64,000 nt of DNA, from the NCBI RefSeq assembly GCF_036226405.1, contig NZ_CP108464.1, positions 620,001 through 684,000 on the forward strand. The letters run 5' to 3'. Shown piece after piece: positions 37,506 to 46,536 of this stretch (position 1 is its first letter; each line of letters starts with the position of its first letter). The position numbers and the translations under genes are program-made. The DNA is from Streptomyces sp. NBC_01260. Its GTDB lineage: Bacteria; Actinomycetota; Actinomycetes; Streptomycetales; Streptomycetaceae. The notes beneath the pieces are model-generated. The model was given only the letters and a program-made list of their open reading frames with translations, was not told where the DNA came from and did no database searches.

Positions 37506-38566
37506 CCGCAGACCTCAACCCGCCCGCCGCCACGGCGGGGACCGTCACCCCGGTGCTGGCCGTGCACGGCCTGAAGCGGCATTTCGACGGGGCGGGCGGC
37601 ACCGTGAAGGCGGTGGACGGGGTGTCGCTGACGATCCTGCCCGGCGAGGTCGTCGGCCTCGTCGGGGAGTCGGGCAGCGGCAAGTCCACGGTGGGGCGCT
37701 GTGTGGTCCGCCTCGACCGGCCGACCGACGGCAGCGTGGAGATCAACGGCACGGATGTCACCACGCTCTCGCCGCGTGCGCTCAGGCCGTTGCGGAAGGA
37801 CTTCCACCTGGTGTTCCAGGACCCCTCGTCCTCGCTCAACCCGCGCATGACCATACGTCAGATCGTTGCGGAGCCGCTGCGGCTGCACGGCCTGGCGAAC
37901 CGCGCCGAGGCGGCGCAGCGGGTGGACGGGCTCCTGGCCCAGGTGGGCCTGCGGCCCGAACTGGCCGACCGCAACCCCCATGAGCTCTCCGGAGGCCAGC
38001 GCCAGCGCGTCTCCATCGCGCGCGCGCTGGCGGTCGATCCCGCGCTCCTGGTGGCGGACGAGCCGACCTCGGCCCTCGATGTGTCCGTGCAGGCCTCCGT
38101 GCTCAACCTCCTCGCGGACCTGCAACGCGACCGGGGTTTCGGCTGCCTCTTCATCACCCACGACCTGGCGGCGGTGGAATACCTGGCGGACCGCATAGCG
38201 GTGATGTACCTGGGCCGGATCGTCGAACAGGCCCCGGCGGCCGAGCTGTTCGCGGCCCCCAAGCACCCGTACACGCAGGCGCTGCTGTCCGCGGCGCCGG
38301 TGCCCGATCCCGCCGAACAGCGGGGCCGGCGCCGGATCGTGCTGGGCGGCGATCTGCCCAGCCCGCTGGACCCGCCGCCCGGCTGCCACTTCCACACCCG
38401 GTGCCCCCTGGCCACCGACCGGTGCCGTACCGAGGCGCCCGAACTGCGCCCGCTGCCCACCGGGGGCGGTCGCGAGGCGGCTCCTCGGCAGGTGGCGTGC
38501 CATCTCGTCGCGGACGACGGCAGTGTGCCGGATGCCGCGAAGGCCGTGGCGGCGGCTGCCGGCTGA
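37502..38566 (+). CDS. ABC importer ATPase, DppF type
   Basis: 354 residues. Walker A GESGSGKST, signature LSGGQRQRV, Walker B LLVADEPTSALD, C-terminal oligopeptide domain with GCHFHTRCPLATDRC and VACHL. ATG overlaps the preceding stop (ATGA). The frame open upstream of the ATG is antisense bias of the DppD gene. Last gene of the rightward operon; a very strong hairpin follows. Confidence 0.93.
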   Translation: MTADLNPPAATAGTVTPVLAVHGLKRHFDGAGGTVKAVDGVSLTILPGEVVGLVGESGSGKSTVGRCVVRLDRPTDGSVEINGTDVTTLSPRALRPLRKDFHLVFQDPSSSLNPRMTIRQIVAEPLRLHGLANRAEAAQRVDGLLAQVGLRPELADRNPHELSGGQRQRVSIARALAVDPALLVADEPTSALDVSVQASVLNLLADLQRDRGFGCLFITHDLAAVEYLADRIAVMYLGRIVEQAPAAELFAAPKHPYTQALLSAAPVPDPAEQRGRRRIVLGGDLPSPLDPPPGCHFHTRCPLATDRCRTEAPELRPLPTGGGREAAPRQVACHLVADDGSVPDAAKAVAAAAG

Positions 38567-38583
38567 CCCGCTGCGGCTGATCA

Positions 38584-38639
38584 GCCGCGAACGCCGGAGC
38601 CCGTCCACCACTCGGTGGACGGGCTCCGGCGTTCGCGGC
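38584..38639. terminator. Bidirectional terminator between convergent operons
   Basis: Perfect 26-bp stem: the arms at 38584-38609 and 38614-38639 are exact reverse complements, with the 4-nt loop ACTC. It lies between the DppF-type stop and the deaminase stop and should stop both transcripts. Confidence 0.85.
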
Positions 38640-38645
38640 GGCGGG

Positions 38646-39854
38646 TCAGCCGACCAGTTCCAGGCCGTCGGCGACGACACGGCCGGCATGCAGGACCGTA
38701 CGGTCGTCGCTGCGGTCCATGACGGCGGACGCCACCGTCTCGCCCTCGACCAGCAGCAGATCGGCGCTGTCGCCAACGGCGAGACCGGGACGGTCCGAGA
38801 CGGACGTCAGACGGGGCAGGTCCGTGTGGAGGATCGAGGCCCCGCCGCGGCTCGCGACGGCCACGCAGTGCTCGATCAGCTCGTCGGCCCGGTAGCGGTT
38901 GGTGAAGGCCAGCTGCCAGGTGCGGTCCAGCATGTCCCCGTTGCCGTAGGGCGACCAGAAGTCGCGCTGGCCGTCCTCTCCCAGGCCTACACGCACACCG
39001 GCGGCGGTCAGTTCGGCCAACGGCAGGGCGTGCTGCTGCTGAGCCGGTGCGATGGTCGCCATCGCGATGTCCAGCTCGGCGAACTCCTCGATGAGGCGGC
39101 GGGTGGTCGCCTCGTCGACGGTCCCGAGTTCATAGGCGTGCGAGAGCGTCACCTGACCGGCCATGCCCAGGGCGCGTACCCGCTCCAGGATGAGGTCGAC
39201 GCTGAACACACCGAGTGCGCCGGGCTCGTGGAGGTGGATGTCGATCGGTGCCTGGTGGCGCTCGGCGAGGCCGAAGACGATGTCGAGATGGCGTACGGGG
39301 TCGCGGTCCAGGGTGCACGGGTCGATGCCGCCGACCACGGACGCGCCGGCGGACATCGCCTGGTCCATGAGTTCCGGCACGCCCTTCTCCTTGAGCAGAC
39401 CGGCCTGCGGGAAGGCCATGATCTCGACCTCGCACCGGCCGGCGTGCGCCTCCTTGGCCGCGAGGACGCCCTCCAGCCGCTCCAGACCGCAGTCCGCGTC
39501 GATCTGGGCGTAGCTGCGCACGCGGGTCGTGCCCCGCTCGATCATGCGGCCCAGGGTGTACGTGGCCCGCTGGGCGACGCTCCACTCGTCCTCACGCCAG
39601 TGCGCGCGGTCGTTCATCGTCATGCCCCAGACACCGGGGGCGCCCGTGTGGGGGCGGAAGGGCAGCCCCATGCGGGTGGAGTCGAGGTGGCAGTGGACGT
39701 CGGAGAACGACGGCAGCGCGAGCCGTCCCCGTCCGGCCACGGTGTCGTCCGCGGCACGGCTCGGGTCGTGCGGGGTGAGCGCGGCTATCACGCCGTCCCT
39801 GATCTCGATGTCGCAGGGCTCGCCGCCCCAGGGACGGACGTTCGTGATCAGCAT
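38646..39854 (-). CDS. Cytosine-deaminase-like amidohydrolase
   Basis: Metal-dependent hydrolase of the CodA group, 402 residues; ATG at 39854 with AAGGAGAGG upstream. Metal and catalytic positions match E. coli CodA: HCH at residues 54-56, DIHLHE (His and catalytic Glu of the HxxE pair), a His in TLSHAYELG, and the final Asp in LGEDGQRDFWSPYGN. It presumably deaminates a cytosine-like or related N-heterocycle brought in by the convergent ABC importer. True substrate unknown; family members also act on creatinine and isoguanine. Confidence 0.85.
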   Translation of the reverse strand: MLITNVRPWGGEPCDIEIRDGVIAALTPHDPSRAADDTVAGRGRLALPSFSDVHCHLDSTRMGLPFRPHTGAPGVWGMTMNDRAHWREDEWSVAQRATYTLGRMIERGTTRVRSYAQIDADCGLERLEGVLAAKEAHAGRCEVEIMAFPQAGLLKEKGVPELMDQAMSAGASVVGGIDPCTLDRDPVRHLDIVFGLAERHQAPIDIHLHEPGALGVFSVDLILERVRALGMAGQVTLSHAYELGTVDEATTRRLIEEFAELDIAMATIAPAQQQHALPLAELTAAGVRVGLGEDGQRDFWSPYGNGDMLDRTWQLAFTNRYRADELIEHCVAVASRGGASILHTDLPRLTSVSDRPGLAVGDSADLLLVEGETVASAVMDRSDDRTVLHAGRVVADGLELVG

Positions 39855-39922
39855 GTGGTGCCTCTCCTTCGTTCGGTAGACCGGTATGAAGTTGTCGGGG
39901 TGGAGGTGCCGGGCGGCTCGGG

Positions 39923-40591
39923 TCACTCCGCCGGCAGCACCTCGGCCAGGGTCGCCAGGGAAGGGCCGCGGCCCCGCTCGATGTGCGCATAGGCGAGGGC
40001 GTCGGCCAGGTCCGGCTTGCCCGCGTAGATCGCGGCGCAGATGTCCTGGTGCTCGGTGCACTGCACACGCGGGTCGAGGCCGCCGGTGAGGGTGAACAGC
40101 CACTGCACCAGGCCCAGCGAGGGCTGAAGGGCGTCCTGGAGCAGCCGGTTCCCGGTCATCGCGACGATCTCCGCGTGCAGGGCGGTGTTGGCGGCGGGAA
40201 TCTCGTGGATATCACCCCGCCCGGTGGCGTCCTCGGCCGCTTCCATGAGTTCGCGCAGCCGGTCGCCGCCGCGGCCGGCCGCGCAGGCCTCCGCGGCCCT
40301 GCGGGCGGCGAACACCTCAAGGCTCAGCCGGAGGTCGAAGAGCTCGGCCACATCGCGCAGCGAGAGGTTGCGCACGGACGCGCCGCGCCGCGGGGAGATC
40401 ACCACGAGGCCCTCCCCGGTCAGCCGGGTGAGCGCTTCCCGGACGGGGATGCGCGAGAAGCCCAGGGCCTCGGAGAGTTCGCGCTCCCGCAGACGTACGC
40501 CGGGCGGGTACTCGCCGGACAGGATGCGGGCGCGGATCGTCCGCTCGGCGTGATCGACATGGGACGCACCGGACTCGGGCGAATCGGTCAT
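39923..40591 (-). CDS. GntR family regulator with FCD domain
   Basis: 222 residues: a winged helix-turn-helix at residues 15-75 (ELSEALGFSRIPVREALTRLTGEG) and a C-terminal FCD ligand domain with His/Asp-type metal-binding positions (LRLSLEVFAARRA, NTALHAEIVAMTGN, EHQDICAAI). ATG at 40591 overlaps the amidohydrolase-remnant stop (ATGA). It sits between deaminase and amidohydrolase genes and is the obvious candidate to bind the GGTATACC-like palindromes at both promoters. Confidence 0.9.
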   Translation of the reverse strand: MTDSPESGASHVDHAERTIRARILSGEYPPGVRLRERELSEALGFSRIPVREALTRLTGEGLVVISPRRGASVRNLSLRDVAELFDLRLSLEVFAARRAAEACAAGRGGDRLRELMEAAEDATGRGDIHEIPAANTALHAEIVAMTGNRLLQDALQPSLGLVQWLFTLTGGLDPRVQCTEHQDICAAIYAGKPDLADALAYAHIERGRGPSLATLAEVLPAE

Positions 40592-41545
40592 CGTGAGGTC
40601 TCCTCGTACGGCGGGAACGTCGGCGGGAACAGCTCGCCGGCGCCTCGGCGGCGCAGGTCGCGCTCGCCGTAGGCCGCGCGCATTGTCTCGAACAGGGTCT
40701 GGGCCCGGCGCCGCAGGTTCGGCAGGTCGGTGCCCGGTATCCGGCCGTCGGTCATGACGGGGCGCCCCGCCACGACGGAGTGGGTGGCCTGCCGGGCGGT
40801 GCCGTTCAGCAGGAACGTACGGACGGGGTCGTCCTGGACGCCGTCGCGGATGTCGTCCAGCCGGAACGCCACCAGGTCCGCCTGCGCGCCGGGCTCCAGC
40901 CGCCCGAGGTCGGTGCGCCGCAGTGCGCGGGCGCCGCCGAGCGTGGCCGCCTCGACGTAGTGCTCGGCGGGCGCGGCGTCCAGGCGTCCGTCGACGACCT
41001 TGGCGAGGTGGACGCCGGTGTCCATGCCCCGGATGAGGTCCGGCGGGAAGGAGTCGGTGCCCAGACACAGATTGATCCCTGCCCGCCGGTAGGCATCGAA
41101 GGAGTGCAGTACCTGGCCGTAGCGCAGCGAGGTCTGCGGGCAGTGGATGACGGAGACGCCCGCCGCCGCGAGCGCGGCCAGGTCGCCGCGGTCCTCGCCG
41201 TGCACGTCGGGGTGGCGGTCGGTCACGATGCCGTGCGGCACGAGGAGCCGGGTGTCCAGCAGCCCGGTGCGGGCGAGCAGCCGCAGGGGCGTGGTGCCGT
41301 GCAGCTCCTGTACGAGATCCCGTTCGGCCATGCCCTGGAGACAGTGCAGCCGTACGGGGACGTCGCGCCGTCGCGCGATCCACCAGCGCCTCGCCGAGGT
41401 CCAGTTCCGCGTCCACCGGACCGTCGTACCCCGTGCCCACGTACGCGATCGTGTCGTCCTCCCACACGATCTCGCCGTCACGGAGCAGAGCGTGCCCGCC
41501 GTCTCGGTGGGCGAGGACGTGGGTGGCGCGCCAGCGGGTTCGCAC
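40588..41545 (-). pseudogene. Amidohydrolase (ATZ/TRZ type), internally deleted and frameshifted
   Basis: The N-terminal part from the GTG at 41545 (AGGAGG 4 nt upstream) reads HVLAHRDGGHALLRDGEIVWED...DLGEALV and then leaves frame near 41377. Homology resumes in another frame at DVPVRLHCLQGMAERDLV and continues to the normal C-terminus (HCPQTSLRYGQ, LGTDSFPPDL, GADLVAF-type end). The segment between, which should carry the HxH metal site, is missing, around 130 residues by family length (estimate). The junction holds a direct repeat GCGCGACG GCGCGACG. Probably inactive; the C-terminal frame alone could still be translated. Confidence 0.75.
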
Positions 41546-41614
41546 GGGGCCTCCTGCGGGTGCGGTGTACCGGACCGCCCCGAGCGGACGGCGGTCCTCG
41601 GTCGGAGCAAGGCG

Positions 41615-41639
41615 ACAGTAACACTTGGCATACCAAGTG
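41615..41639 (-). promoter_or_regulatory. Promoter/operator of the amidohydrolase-GntR-deaminase operon
   Basis: CACTTGG (41622-41628) and CCAAGTG (41633-41639) flank CATA, giving an 18-bp near-palindrome with core TTGGCATACCAA. On the minus strand it is followed at once by TACTGT (41620-41615), a TANNNT -10 box, so a bound regulator would cover the promoter spacer. The transcript would start about 60 nt before the amidohydrolase GTG. Confidence 0.6.
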
Positions 41640-41712
41640 CCCGCACCCTCAGGAGTTATGTGAAGTTAGTCGGAAATATCGACCCGGAAAGCCTGCATGG
41701 AGGAGAGGATGA

Positions 41713-41737
41713 CACCCTCTGGCATACCAGCAGGGTG
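41713..41737 (-). promoter_or_regulatory. CTGGCATACCAG palindrome, operator or ABC-F terminator
   Basis: Inner palindrome CTGG-CATA-CCAG (41719-41730) has outer arms CACCCT/AGGGTG with one extra C. The same sequence can be read as a second GntR-type operator or as a 10-bp hairpin 23 nt past the ABC-F stop. Confidence 0.5.
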
Positions 41738-41759
41738 ACTCCGGGGAGCCGGAGCCCCG

Positions 41760-43397
41760 TCAGATCTCCGTGAGCCGTCCCGCCGTCACCTCGACGCGGC
41801 GCGTCGTGCGGACTGCCTCCAGCATCCGCCGGTCGTGCGTGACCAGCAGCAGCGTCCCCGTGTACGAGTCGAGCGCCGATTCCAGCTGCTCGATCGCCGG
41901 CAGGTCAAGATGGTTCGTGGGCTCGTCCAGGACGAGGAGGTTGACGCCGCGGCCCTGGAGCAGGGCGAGTGCCGACCGGGTCCGTTCGCCCGGGGAGAGG
42001 GTGGTCGCGGGGCGCATCACATGGTCGGCGCGCAAGCCGAATTTGGCGAGGAGGGTACGGACCTCGGCCGGTTCCGTGTCCGGGACGGCCGCGCAGAACG
42101 CCTCCAGCAGGGATTCCGTACCGTGGAACAGCTTCCGCGCCTGGTCCACCTCACCGACGACCACACCCGAGCCCAGGCTCGCGTGCCCCGAGTCCAGCGG
42201 GAGACGGCCGAGCAGAGCGGCGAGCAGGGTCGACTTCCCGGCGCCGTTGGCACCGGTGATGGCGATCCGGTCCGCCCAGTCGATCTGGAGCGAGACCGGG
42301 CCGAACACGAAGTCCCCGAGGCCGACCCGCGCCTCGCGCAGCGTCGCCACGACGGAGCCGGAGCGGGGGGCGGAGGCGATCTCCATCCGCAGCTCCCACT
42401 CCTTGCGCGGCTCGTCCACGACATCGAGGCGGTCGATCATGCGCTGGGTCTGGCGGGCCTTCGCGGCCTGCTTCTCGCTCGACTCGCTGCGGAACTTGCG
42501 GGCCATCTTGTCGGAGTCGCCGGCCTTGCGGCGCGCGTTCCTGACGCCCTTGTCCATCCAGGAGCGCTGCATCAGAGCGCGGCCTTCGAGTGCGGAGCGC
42601 TTGTCGGCGAACTCCTCGAACTCCTCGCGGGCGTGCCTGCGGGCCCGCTCGCGCTCCTCCAGGTATGCCGCGTAGCCACCGCCGTAGAGGTTGATCTGCT
42701 GCTGGGCCAGGTCGAGTTCGAGGACCTTGGTGACCGTGCGCATCAGGAACTCGCGGTCGTGGCTGATGACGACCGTGCCGGCGCGCAGCCCGGAGACGTA
42801 CCGCTCCAGCCGTTCCAGGCCGTCGAGGTCGAGGTCGTTGGTGGGTTCGTCGAGCAGGAAGATGTCGTAGCGGGAGAGCAGCAGCGAGGCGAGGCCCACG
42901 CGGGCCGCCTGGCCGCCGGAGAGCGTGGTCATCGGCAGGTCGAGACCGACGGTCAGGCCGAGGTCGGCGGCGACCTCCTCGGCCCGTTCGTCCAGGTCGG
43001 CGCCGCCGAGGGCGAGCCAGCGCTCCAGCGACTCGGAGTACGCGTCGTCAGAGCCGGGCGCCCCGTCGACGAGGGCCTGGGTGGCGGTGTCCATCGCCGC
43101 CTGGGCCTCGGCGACACCCGTCCGGCGGGCCAGGAACTCCCGTACGGTCTCGTCGGGGCGCCGCTCCGGTTCCTGCGGCAGGTGGCCGACGGTGGCGGTG
43201 GGCGGGGAGAGCCGCAGCTCCCCCTCCTCCGGCTGGTCGAGCCCGGCGAGCAGCCGCAGCAGCGACGATTTTCCGGCGCCGTTGACTCCGACGAGACCGA
43301 TCACATCACCGGGAGCGACCACGAGGTCGAGTTCGGCGAAGAGAGTGCGGTCGCCGTGTCCGGCGGCGAGGTCCTTGGCGACGAGGGTGGCAGTCAT
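41760..43397 (-). CDS. ABC-F family ATPase
   Basis: Soluble protein of two fused ABC domains, 545 residues from the ATG at 43397, no membrane segments. Domain 1: GVNGAGKSS, LSGGQAARV, FLLDEPTNDLD. Domain 2: GANGAGKST, LSPGERTRS, LVLDEPTNHLD. The linker (about residues 240-330) is charged and Arg/Lys/Glu-rich (YLEERERARRHAREEF). ABC-F proteins act on the ribosome in translation or antibiotic resistance; which applies here is open. Confidence 0.92.
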   Translation of the reverse strand: MTATLVAKDLAAGHGDRTLFAELDLVVAPGDVIGLVGVNGAGKSSLLRLLAGLDQPEEGELRLSPPTATVGHLPQEPERRPDETVREFLARRTGVAEAQAAMDTATQALVDGAPGSDDAYSESLERWLALGGADLDERAEEVAADLGLTVGLDLPMTTLSGGQAARVGLASLLLSRYDIFLLDEPTNDLDLDGLERLERYVSGLRAGTVVISHDREFLMRTVTKVLELDLAQQQINLYGGGYAAYLEERERARRHAREEFEEFADKRSALEGRALMQRSWMDKGVRNARRKAGDSDKMARKFRSESSEKQAAKARQTQRMIDRLDVVDEPRKEWELRMEIASAPRSGSVVATLREARVGLGDFVFGPVSLQIDWADRIAITGANGAGKSTLLAALLGRLPLDSGHASLGSGVVVGEVDQARKLFHGTESLLEAFCAAVPDTEPAEVRTLLAKFGLRADHVMRPATTLSPGERTRSALALLQGRGVNLLVLDEPTNHLDLPAIEQLESALDSYTGTLLLVTHDRRMLEAVRTTRRVEVTAGRLTEI

Positions 43398-43665
43398 CAG
43401 GGTGTCGATCCTAATCGGCGGCCGGGGCTCCCGGTGCAGGTGCCTGCGGGGTCGGGGCACGGGCCACCGGCGAGGTGCGCCGCAGGGATGCCCGGCAGGC
43501 TCCCCGTCCTCACGCCTGCCGGGCGCCCGAAGCATCGCCCTGCCCGTGCACCTCGGCTAGGGTCCTTCCCCTGGATCGAGTGATCGGGCGCGGCCCGACC
43601 CGGGCGGGAGACCTGGCGTCCGGGGCGTGAACGGGGTCCGGACAGAGACGAGCGGCGGTGCGGCA

Positions 43666-44589
43666 GTGTCCGAAGTGATCGTGGTGGGCGGTGGGGTCAG
43701 CGGCCTCACCACGGCGGTGGTGCTGGCCGGGCGCGGTCACCGGGTGCGGGTCTGGTCCCGGCAGCCCGCGGCGGCCACGACGTCGGCGGTGGCGGGCGCC
43801 CTGTGGTGGCCGTACCGGATCGAGCCGCAGGACCGGGTCGGCGACTGGTCGCTGGCTTCACTGCGCTGGTACGAGGAGCTGGCCGCCCATCCGCGCGAGA
43901 CCGGGGTGCGGCTGGTCAGCGGTGTGCACCGGGGTGAGCGGCTCGCGGCGCTCGGGGCGTGGGCCGGGAGGCTGAAGGATGTGGTGGAGGACGCCGAGGG
44001 GCTGCGGTGCCGGCTGCCCCTGATCGACATGCCGGTCCATCTCGACTGGCTGGAGGAGCGGGTCAGGGCGGCCGGGGGCTCGGTCGAGCGGCGTACGGTC
44101 ACCTCGTTCGACGAGGCGGCCGCCGAGGCGGCGACGGTGGTCAACTGCACGGGGCTCGGCGCCCGCGAACTGGTCCCCGACACCGGGATGCGGCCGGTTC
44201 GCGGTCAGCTGGTCATGGTGGAGAACCCGGGGATCGAGGAGTGGTTCACCGAGGCTGACCCGGCGGCGGGCGCGACGACGTACTTCTTCCCGCAGCCGGG
44301 CCGGCTGGTGCTCGGCGGCACCGCCGGGACGGACGACTGGAGCACCGTGCCCGATCCCCGCACGGCCGAGGAGATCGTGGCCCGGTGTGCCCGGGTCCGG
44401 CCGGAGATCGCCCGCGCGCGGATCATCGGGCACCGGGTGGGGCTGCGGCCGGCCCGGGACGCGGGGGTCCGCATCGAGGCCGAGCCGCTGCCCGGCGGCG
44501 GGCGCCTGGTGCACAACTACGGACACGGGGGCGCGGGCGTGACCGTCGCCCTGGGCTGCGCGGAGGCGACGGCCCGGCTGGTGGTCTGA
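43666..44589 (+). CDS. FAD-dependent D-amino-acid-oxidase-like protein
   Basis: 307 residues from the GTG at 43666 (an upstream GTG at 43627 adds 13 residues; neither has a good ribosome site). The N-terminus is the FAD motif VIVVGGGVSGLTTAVVLAGRGH, then an SAVAGALWWPYR active-site loop typical of DAO/DASPO, VNCTGLGARELV, and the C-terminal NYGHGGAGVTVALGCA closing block. Oxidises D-amino acids or a similar amine; substrate unknown. Confidence 0.87.
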   Translation: MSEVIVVGGGVSGLTTAVVLAGRGHRVRVWSRQPAAATTSAVAGALWWPYRIEPQDRVGDWSLASLRWYEELAAHPRETGVRLVSGVHRGERLAALGAWAGRLKDVVEDAEGLRCRLPLIDMPVHLDWLEERVRAAGGSVERRTVTSFDEAAAEAATVVNCTGLGARELVPDTGMRPVRGQLVMVENPGIEEWFTEADPAAGATTYFFPQPGRLVLGGTAGTDDWSTVPDPRTAEEIVARCARVRPEIARARIIGHRVGLRPARDAGVRIEAEPLPGGGRLVHNYGHGGAGVTVALGCAEATARLVV

Positions 44590-44602
44590 ACCGCCGCGTG
44601 CG

Positions 44603-44659
44603 GGGCCGACGGGGGCAGGGACGCCTGGAGGGCCCGCGACCCCGCAGGGCCGTCGGCCC
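44603..44659. terminator. Possible terminator between DAO-like and BCCT genes
   Basis: Perfect 10-bp arms GGGCCGACGG (44603-44612) and CCGTCGGCCC (44650-44659) with a 37-nt GC-rich loop, in the gap between convergent genes. Confidence 0.4.
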
Positions 44660-44716
44660 GCGCGGCCCTCGGACGGCTCGGGGTCCACTCCTCGGCCCTC
44701 GAACGGCCCAGCGCCC

Positions 44717-46462
44717 TCAGTCGCCCGCCGGGCTCGAACCGCCGGGCCGGTCCCCGCGCTCGGTGGTGATCTGGCTGTCGCCGGGGCCGATCCGGATCTC
44801 GAAGTCACCGTCGTACTTGGCGTGGCCCTCGATGACCGCGGACTCGACCGCCTCCACCCCGAACTCGCGGCGCACGATGAGCGGGTCCTCGCGCAGGTCC
44901 CGCACAAGGGCCACGCACATGCCGATCATGACGATCGTGAAGGGCGCGGCCACCAGAATGGTCAGGTTCTGGAGGCCGGCCAGCGCATCGCCCTTGCCGT
45001 TCCCGATCAGCAGCATGATCGCCGCCACCGCACCGGTGGTGACGCCCCAGAAGACGACGACCCACTTGGCCGGTTCGAGGATGCCCTTCTGCGACAGGGT
45101 GCCCATCACGATGGAAGCGGCATCCGCGCCCGACACGAAGAAGATGCCGACCAGGATCATCACCAGCAGACTCATCACCGTCGGGATGGGGAACTGCTGG
45201 AGCACGCCGAAGAGCTGGGCCTCCTGGGTGTCGGCGCCGTTCAGCTTCCCGGCCTCCTGGAGCTTGATGGCGCTGCCGCCGAAGATCGCGAACCAGATCA
45301 GGCTGACGGTGCTGGGGACCAGGATGACCCCGCCGATGAACTGACGGATCGTCCGGCCGCGGCTGATCCTGGCGATGAACATGCCGACGAACGGGGTCCA
45401 GGAGATCCACCAGGCCCAGTAGAAGACGGTCCAGCTGCTGAGCCAGTCGGCGACCTCTCCCTTGCCGGTCGCCTCGGTGCGGCCCGCGAGCTGGGGCAGA
45501 TCACCGATGTAGGCGGCGATCGAGGTGGGCAGCAGGTCGAGCACGATGATGGTGGGTCCCGCGATGAACACGAAGACGGCGAGGATCAGGGCGAGCACCA
45601 TATTGATGTTGGACAGCCACTGGATGCCCTTCTCCACGCCGGAGATCGCCGAGGCGACGAAGGCCACGGTCAGCACCGCGATGATCAGGACGAGCAGCCC
45701 GGTGCCGGTCGTCTCCATCCAGTTCAGTTCGTGGAAACCGCTGCCGATCTGAAGGGCTCCCAGGCCCAGCGAGGCCGCCGAGCCGAAGAGCGTGGCGAAA
45801 ATGGCGAGGATGTCGATCAGCCGGCCGACGCCGCCGTGGGCGTGCCGGGCACCGATGAGCGGTTCGAAGACGGCACTGATCGTCTGCCGCCTGCGGCGCC
45901 GGAAGGTGCTGTACGAGATCGCGAGACCGACCACCGCGTAGATCGCCCAGGGATGGAGCGTCCAGTGGAAGAGAGTGGTGGCCATCGCCGTCTGCATCGC
46001 CTCGGCGGCGTCCGCCGGGTGGGTGCCGGGCGGCGGGTGGACGAAGTGCGCCAGGGGCTCACTCACTCCGTAGAACATCAGGCCGATGCCCATACCGGCG
46101 CTGAACATCATGGCGACCCAGGACACGGTCCGGAATTCCGGCTCCTCGCCCTCCTGGCCGAGGGTGATCGTTCCGTAGCGGCTGATGGCGAGCCAGAGCG
46201 CGAAGACCACGAATCCGGAGGCGGCCAGCATGAAGGCCCAACCGCCGTTGTGCATGAGTCCGTTGAGCAACGTATTGGAGACGTCCTCCAGCGAGTCGGT
46301 GGCGGTGGCCCCCCAGACCACGAAGGCGAGGGTCAGGACAGCGGTGACGCCGAACACCACCCGGTCGGTCGTGGGGTGCCGGCTCTGGGCCGGGTCGCCG
46401 GGCAGATCCGCCGTCACCGACAGATCCCCCCTGCCGCCCGTTCTCTGATCGTCCTGCGACAC
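44717..46462 (-). CDS. BCCT family betaine/choline/carnitine transporter
   Basis: Secondary transporter for a quaternary ammonium compound, 581 residues from the GTG at 46462 with AAAGG 9 nt upstream (an in-frame GTG three codons earlier is less well placed). About twelve hydrophobic helices; the family signature is WTVFYWAWWISWTPFVGMF in helix 8, with MMFSAGMGIGLMFYGVSEPL in helix 3. The short charged C-terminal tail could be osmosensing. Substrate not determinable. Confidence 0.92.
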   Translation of the reverse strand: MSQDDQRTGGRGDLSVTADLPGDPAQSRHPTTDRVVFGVTAVLTLAFVVWGATATDSLEDVSNTLLNGLMHNGGWAFMLAASGFVVFALWLAISRYGTITLGQEGEEPEFRTVSWVAMMFSAGMGIGLMFYGVSEPLAHFVHPPPGTHPADAAEAMQTAMATTLFHWTLHPWAIYAVVGLAISYSTFRRRRRQTISAVFEPLIGARHAHGGVGRLIDILAIFATLFGSAASLGLGALQIGSGFHELNWMETTGTGLLVLIIAVLTVAFVASAISGVEKGIQWLSNINMVLALILAVFVFIAGPTIIVLDLLPTSIAAYIGDLPQLAGRTEATGKGEVADWLSSWTVFYWAWWISWTPFVGMFIARISRGRTIRQFIGGVILVPSTVSLIWFAIFGGSAIKLQEAGKLNGADTQEAQLFGVLQQFPIPTVMSLLVMILVGIFFVSGADAASIVMGTLSQKGILEPAKWVVVFWGVTTGAVAAIMLLIGNGKGDALAGLQNLTILVAAPFTIVMIGMCVALVRDLREDPLIVRREFGVEAVESAVIEGHAKYDGDFEIRIGPGDSQITTERGDRPGGSSPAGD

Positions 46463-46536
46463 GAATGGCACCTTTCACGGAAGCTGGAGTTTCGCTCTCC
46501 GTAGGCAGTACCACACGCGACGCACATCTTCCGGGA

